Shown here in pieces: positions 5,159 through 5,857 of a stretch of DNA of 5,857 nt. The first letter of the stretch is position 1. The number at the start of each line of letters is the position of its first letter. The translations under genes were made by a program, and so were the position numbers. Location of the stretch: NCBI GenBank assembly GCA_017615515.1, contig JAFZZX010000065.1, forward strand, positions 1-5,857, given 5' to 3'. A model generated the notes under the pieces. The model had not been told where the DNA came from. It did not search any database and was given only the letters and a program-made list of their open reading frames with translations. This stretch comes from Clostridia bacterium (GTDB lineage Bacteria > Bacillota > Clostridia > Christensenellales > CAG-1252).

Positions 5159-5186
5159 GAGCGTTTGCCTTCGCGCTGCTCTCCGC
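5159..5186 (+). repeat. 28-nt dispersed motif, copy R3
   Basis: It begins GAGCGTTTGCC and ends GCTGCTCTCCGC, matching R1 at 24 of 28 positions. Like R1 and R2 it sits downstream of a terminator hairpin in the direction of transcription. Just before it, CTGCT-GCGG-AGCAG (5129-5142) can form a small hairpin. Confidence 0.55.
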
Positions 5187-5199
5187 CGCCGAATAGGTC

Positions 5200-5228
5200 T
5201 TGAAATGTTATAACATTTCTGTTATAAT
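5200..5228 (+). promoter_or_regulatory. Sigma-A-type promoter of the mutase gene
   Basis: TTGAAA (5200-5205) and a perfect TATAAT (5223-5228) are separated by exactly 17 bp. The predicted transcript would start near 5235 and have a leader of under 30 bases. Confidence 0.85.
5202..5219. promoter_or_regulatory. Perfect 18-bp palindrome, likely operator
   Basis: GAAATGTTATAACATTTC is its own reverse complement. It overlaps the -35 box and most of the -35/-10 spacer of the mutase promoter, where a bound repressor would block RNA polymerase. TGTTATAACATTTC (5206-5219) is also directly repeated as TGTTATAATATTTG (5220-5233), 12 of 14 bases alike, so the -10 box lies in a second, imperfect copy. 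It has no central CG, so it does not fit a CcpA cre site. Confidence 0.6.
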
Positions 5229-5262
5229 ATTTGTATTCTGATAATTCGGAGGTTGATCTCAA

Positions 5263-5857
5263 ATGGATTACATCGAAAGTTACAAGCATTGGCTTGACTG
5301 TGTGACGCCCGCCGAAAAGGCGGAGCTCGAGGCGCTGAAGGGCGACGATAAGGAACTGCGCGAGCGCTTCACCTTGCCCCTTGCCTTCGGTACGGCGGGA
5401 ATGCGCGGCGTGCTGGGTCTCGGCACCTTCCGCATGAACGAATACGCCGTTGCCCGCGCCACGCAGGGGCTCGCGGATTATATTCGGGAGCAGGGCGCGG
5501 ACGCGATGCGCCAAGGCGTCGTGATCTCCTACGACACGCGCAGAATGAGCTACGAATTCGCACTCGGCGCGGCGGAAGTCTTGGCGGCGAACGGCATCAA
5601 AGTCTATCTCTTCGAGAACGTGCGTCCCGTGCCGATCCTCTCCTTCTCGGTCGGCTATTTGAAGACTTTTGCGGGCATCATGATCACCGCGAGCCACAAT
5701 CCGAAGGAATACAACGGCTACAAGGTCTACGGTGCGGACGGCGCGCAGCTTTCGCCCGAGGCGACGGCGCGCGTGGTCTCCTACATCGAGAAGAGAGACT
5801 ACTTCGGCGTGGCGAAGGAGGAGGTCACCCTCTCCCGTGCGGACATTATGGGCAAGG
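5263..5857 (+). CDS. pgcA: Phosphoglucomutase/phosphomannomutase family enzyme, 5' part
   Basis: These are the first 198 codons of an alpha-D-phosphohexomutase that runs off the right edge. Family members of this PgcA/PGM2-like type are about 560-580 residues. The enzyme interconverts glucose 1-phosphate and glucose 6-phosphate (or the mannose or related sugar phosphates) in the cytosol, feeding cell-wall and polysaccharide precursors or glycogen use. The N-terminal YKHWLD start, RFTLPLAFGTAGMRG (35-49) and RMNEYAVARATQGLADYI (57-74) are characteristic. The active-site phosphoserine loop is ITASHNP (141-147, S144), followed by KEYNGYKVYGADGAQLSP (148-165). The ATG is preceded by GGAGG (5248-5252) ten bases upstream, and by a strong promoter with a palindromic operator. 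Substrate preference depends on the missing C-terminal half. Confidence 0.92.
   Translation, partial: MDYIESYKHWLDCVTPAEKAELEALKGDDKELRERFTLPLAFGTAGMRGVLGLGTFRMNEYAVARATQGLADYIREQGADAMRQGVVISYDTRRMSYEFALGAAEVLAANGIKVYLFENVRPVPILSFSVGYLKTFAGIMITASHNPKEYNGYKVYGADGAQLSPEATARVVSYIEKRDYFGVAKEEVTLSRADIMGK

Noticed and set aside
5202..5219. CcpA cre site in the mutase promoter
   Set aside because: The palindrome lacks the central CG and the TGWAA-type flank of cre. It is reported as an unassigned operator instead.

Overview
The coding DNA is moderately GC-rich, the spacers are AT-rich, and the genes have strong GGAGG-type ribosome binding sites. There is a Gram-positive-style lipoprotein and clear sigma-A-like promoters. 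Together with a carbohydrate-binding beta-helix protein of the Cthe_2159 type, this suggests a Firmicute, probably an uncultured, gut-type member of the Clostridia. The lineage is an inference, because the window holds no rRNA or other marker gene.

Layout. Bases 1-753 contain no convincing gene. They hold hairpins and degenerate repeats: a terminator-like hairpin (20-66), two tandem copies of a ~130-bp hairpin-rich unit (121-383), a featureless stretch (384-628), and an inverted partner of the first hairpin (669-707) that serves as the terminator of the next operon. Bases 754-1826 (minus strand) are a two-gene purine-salvage operon, hpt then an adenine-phosphoribosyltransferase-like gene, translationally coupled and driven by a near-consensus promoter at 1854-1882. 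Bases 1827-2093 are a divergent AT-rich regulatory spacer. Bases 2094-2462 (plus) encode a small XRE-type regulator with its own terminator. Bases 2656-5004 (plus) encode a 782-residue lipoprotein with 22-residue beta-helix repeats and a long Gly/Met/Pro-rich tail, ending in a strong terminator. Bases 5263-5857 (plus) are the start of a phosphoglucomutase-family gene. Its promoter carries a perfect 18-bp palindrome.

How the genes relate. hpt and apt form one salvage unit converting hypoxanthine/guanine and adenine to nucleotides with PRPP. The three plus-strand genes are separated by terminators and their own control regions, so they are separate transcription units. The regulator could control itself, hpt or the lipoprotein gene, but nothing in the sequence proves this. 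The lipoprotein is probably a surface polysaccharide-binding protein. The mutase is ordinary sugar-phosphate metabolism.

The most unusual content is non-coding. Two far-apart hairpins share an identical apical module (GTTACGTAC-N5-GTACGCGCC) but have different, still fully paired, outer stems. A 28-nt motif also recurs three times, each time downstream of a terminator hairpin. These look like a dispersed repeat family of this genome. No complete new multi-gene system is visible in the window.
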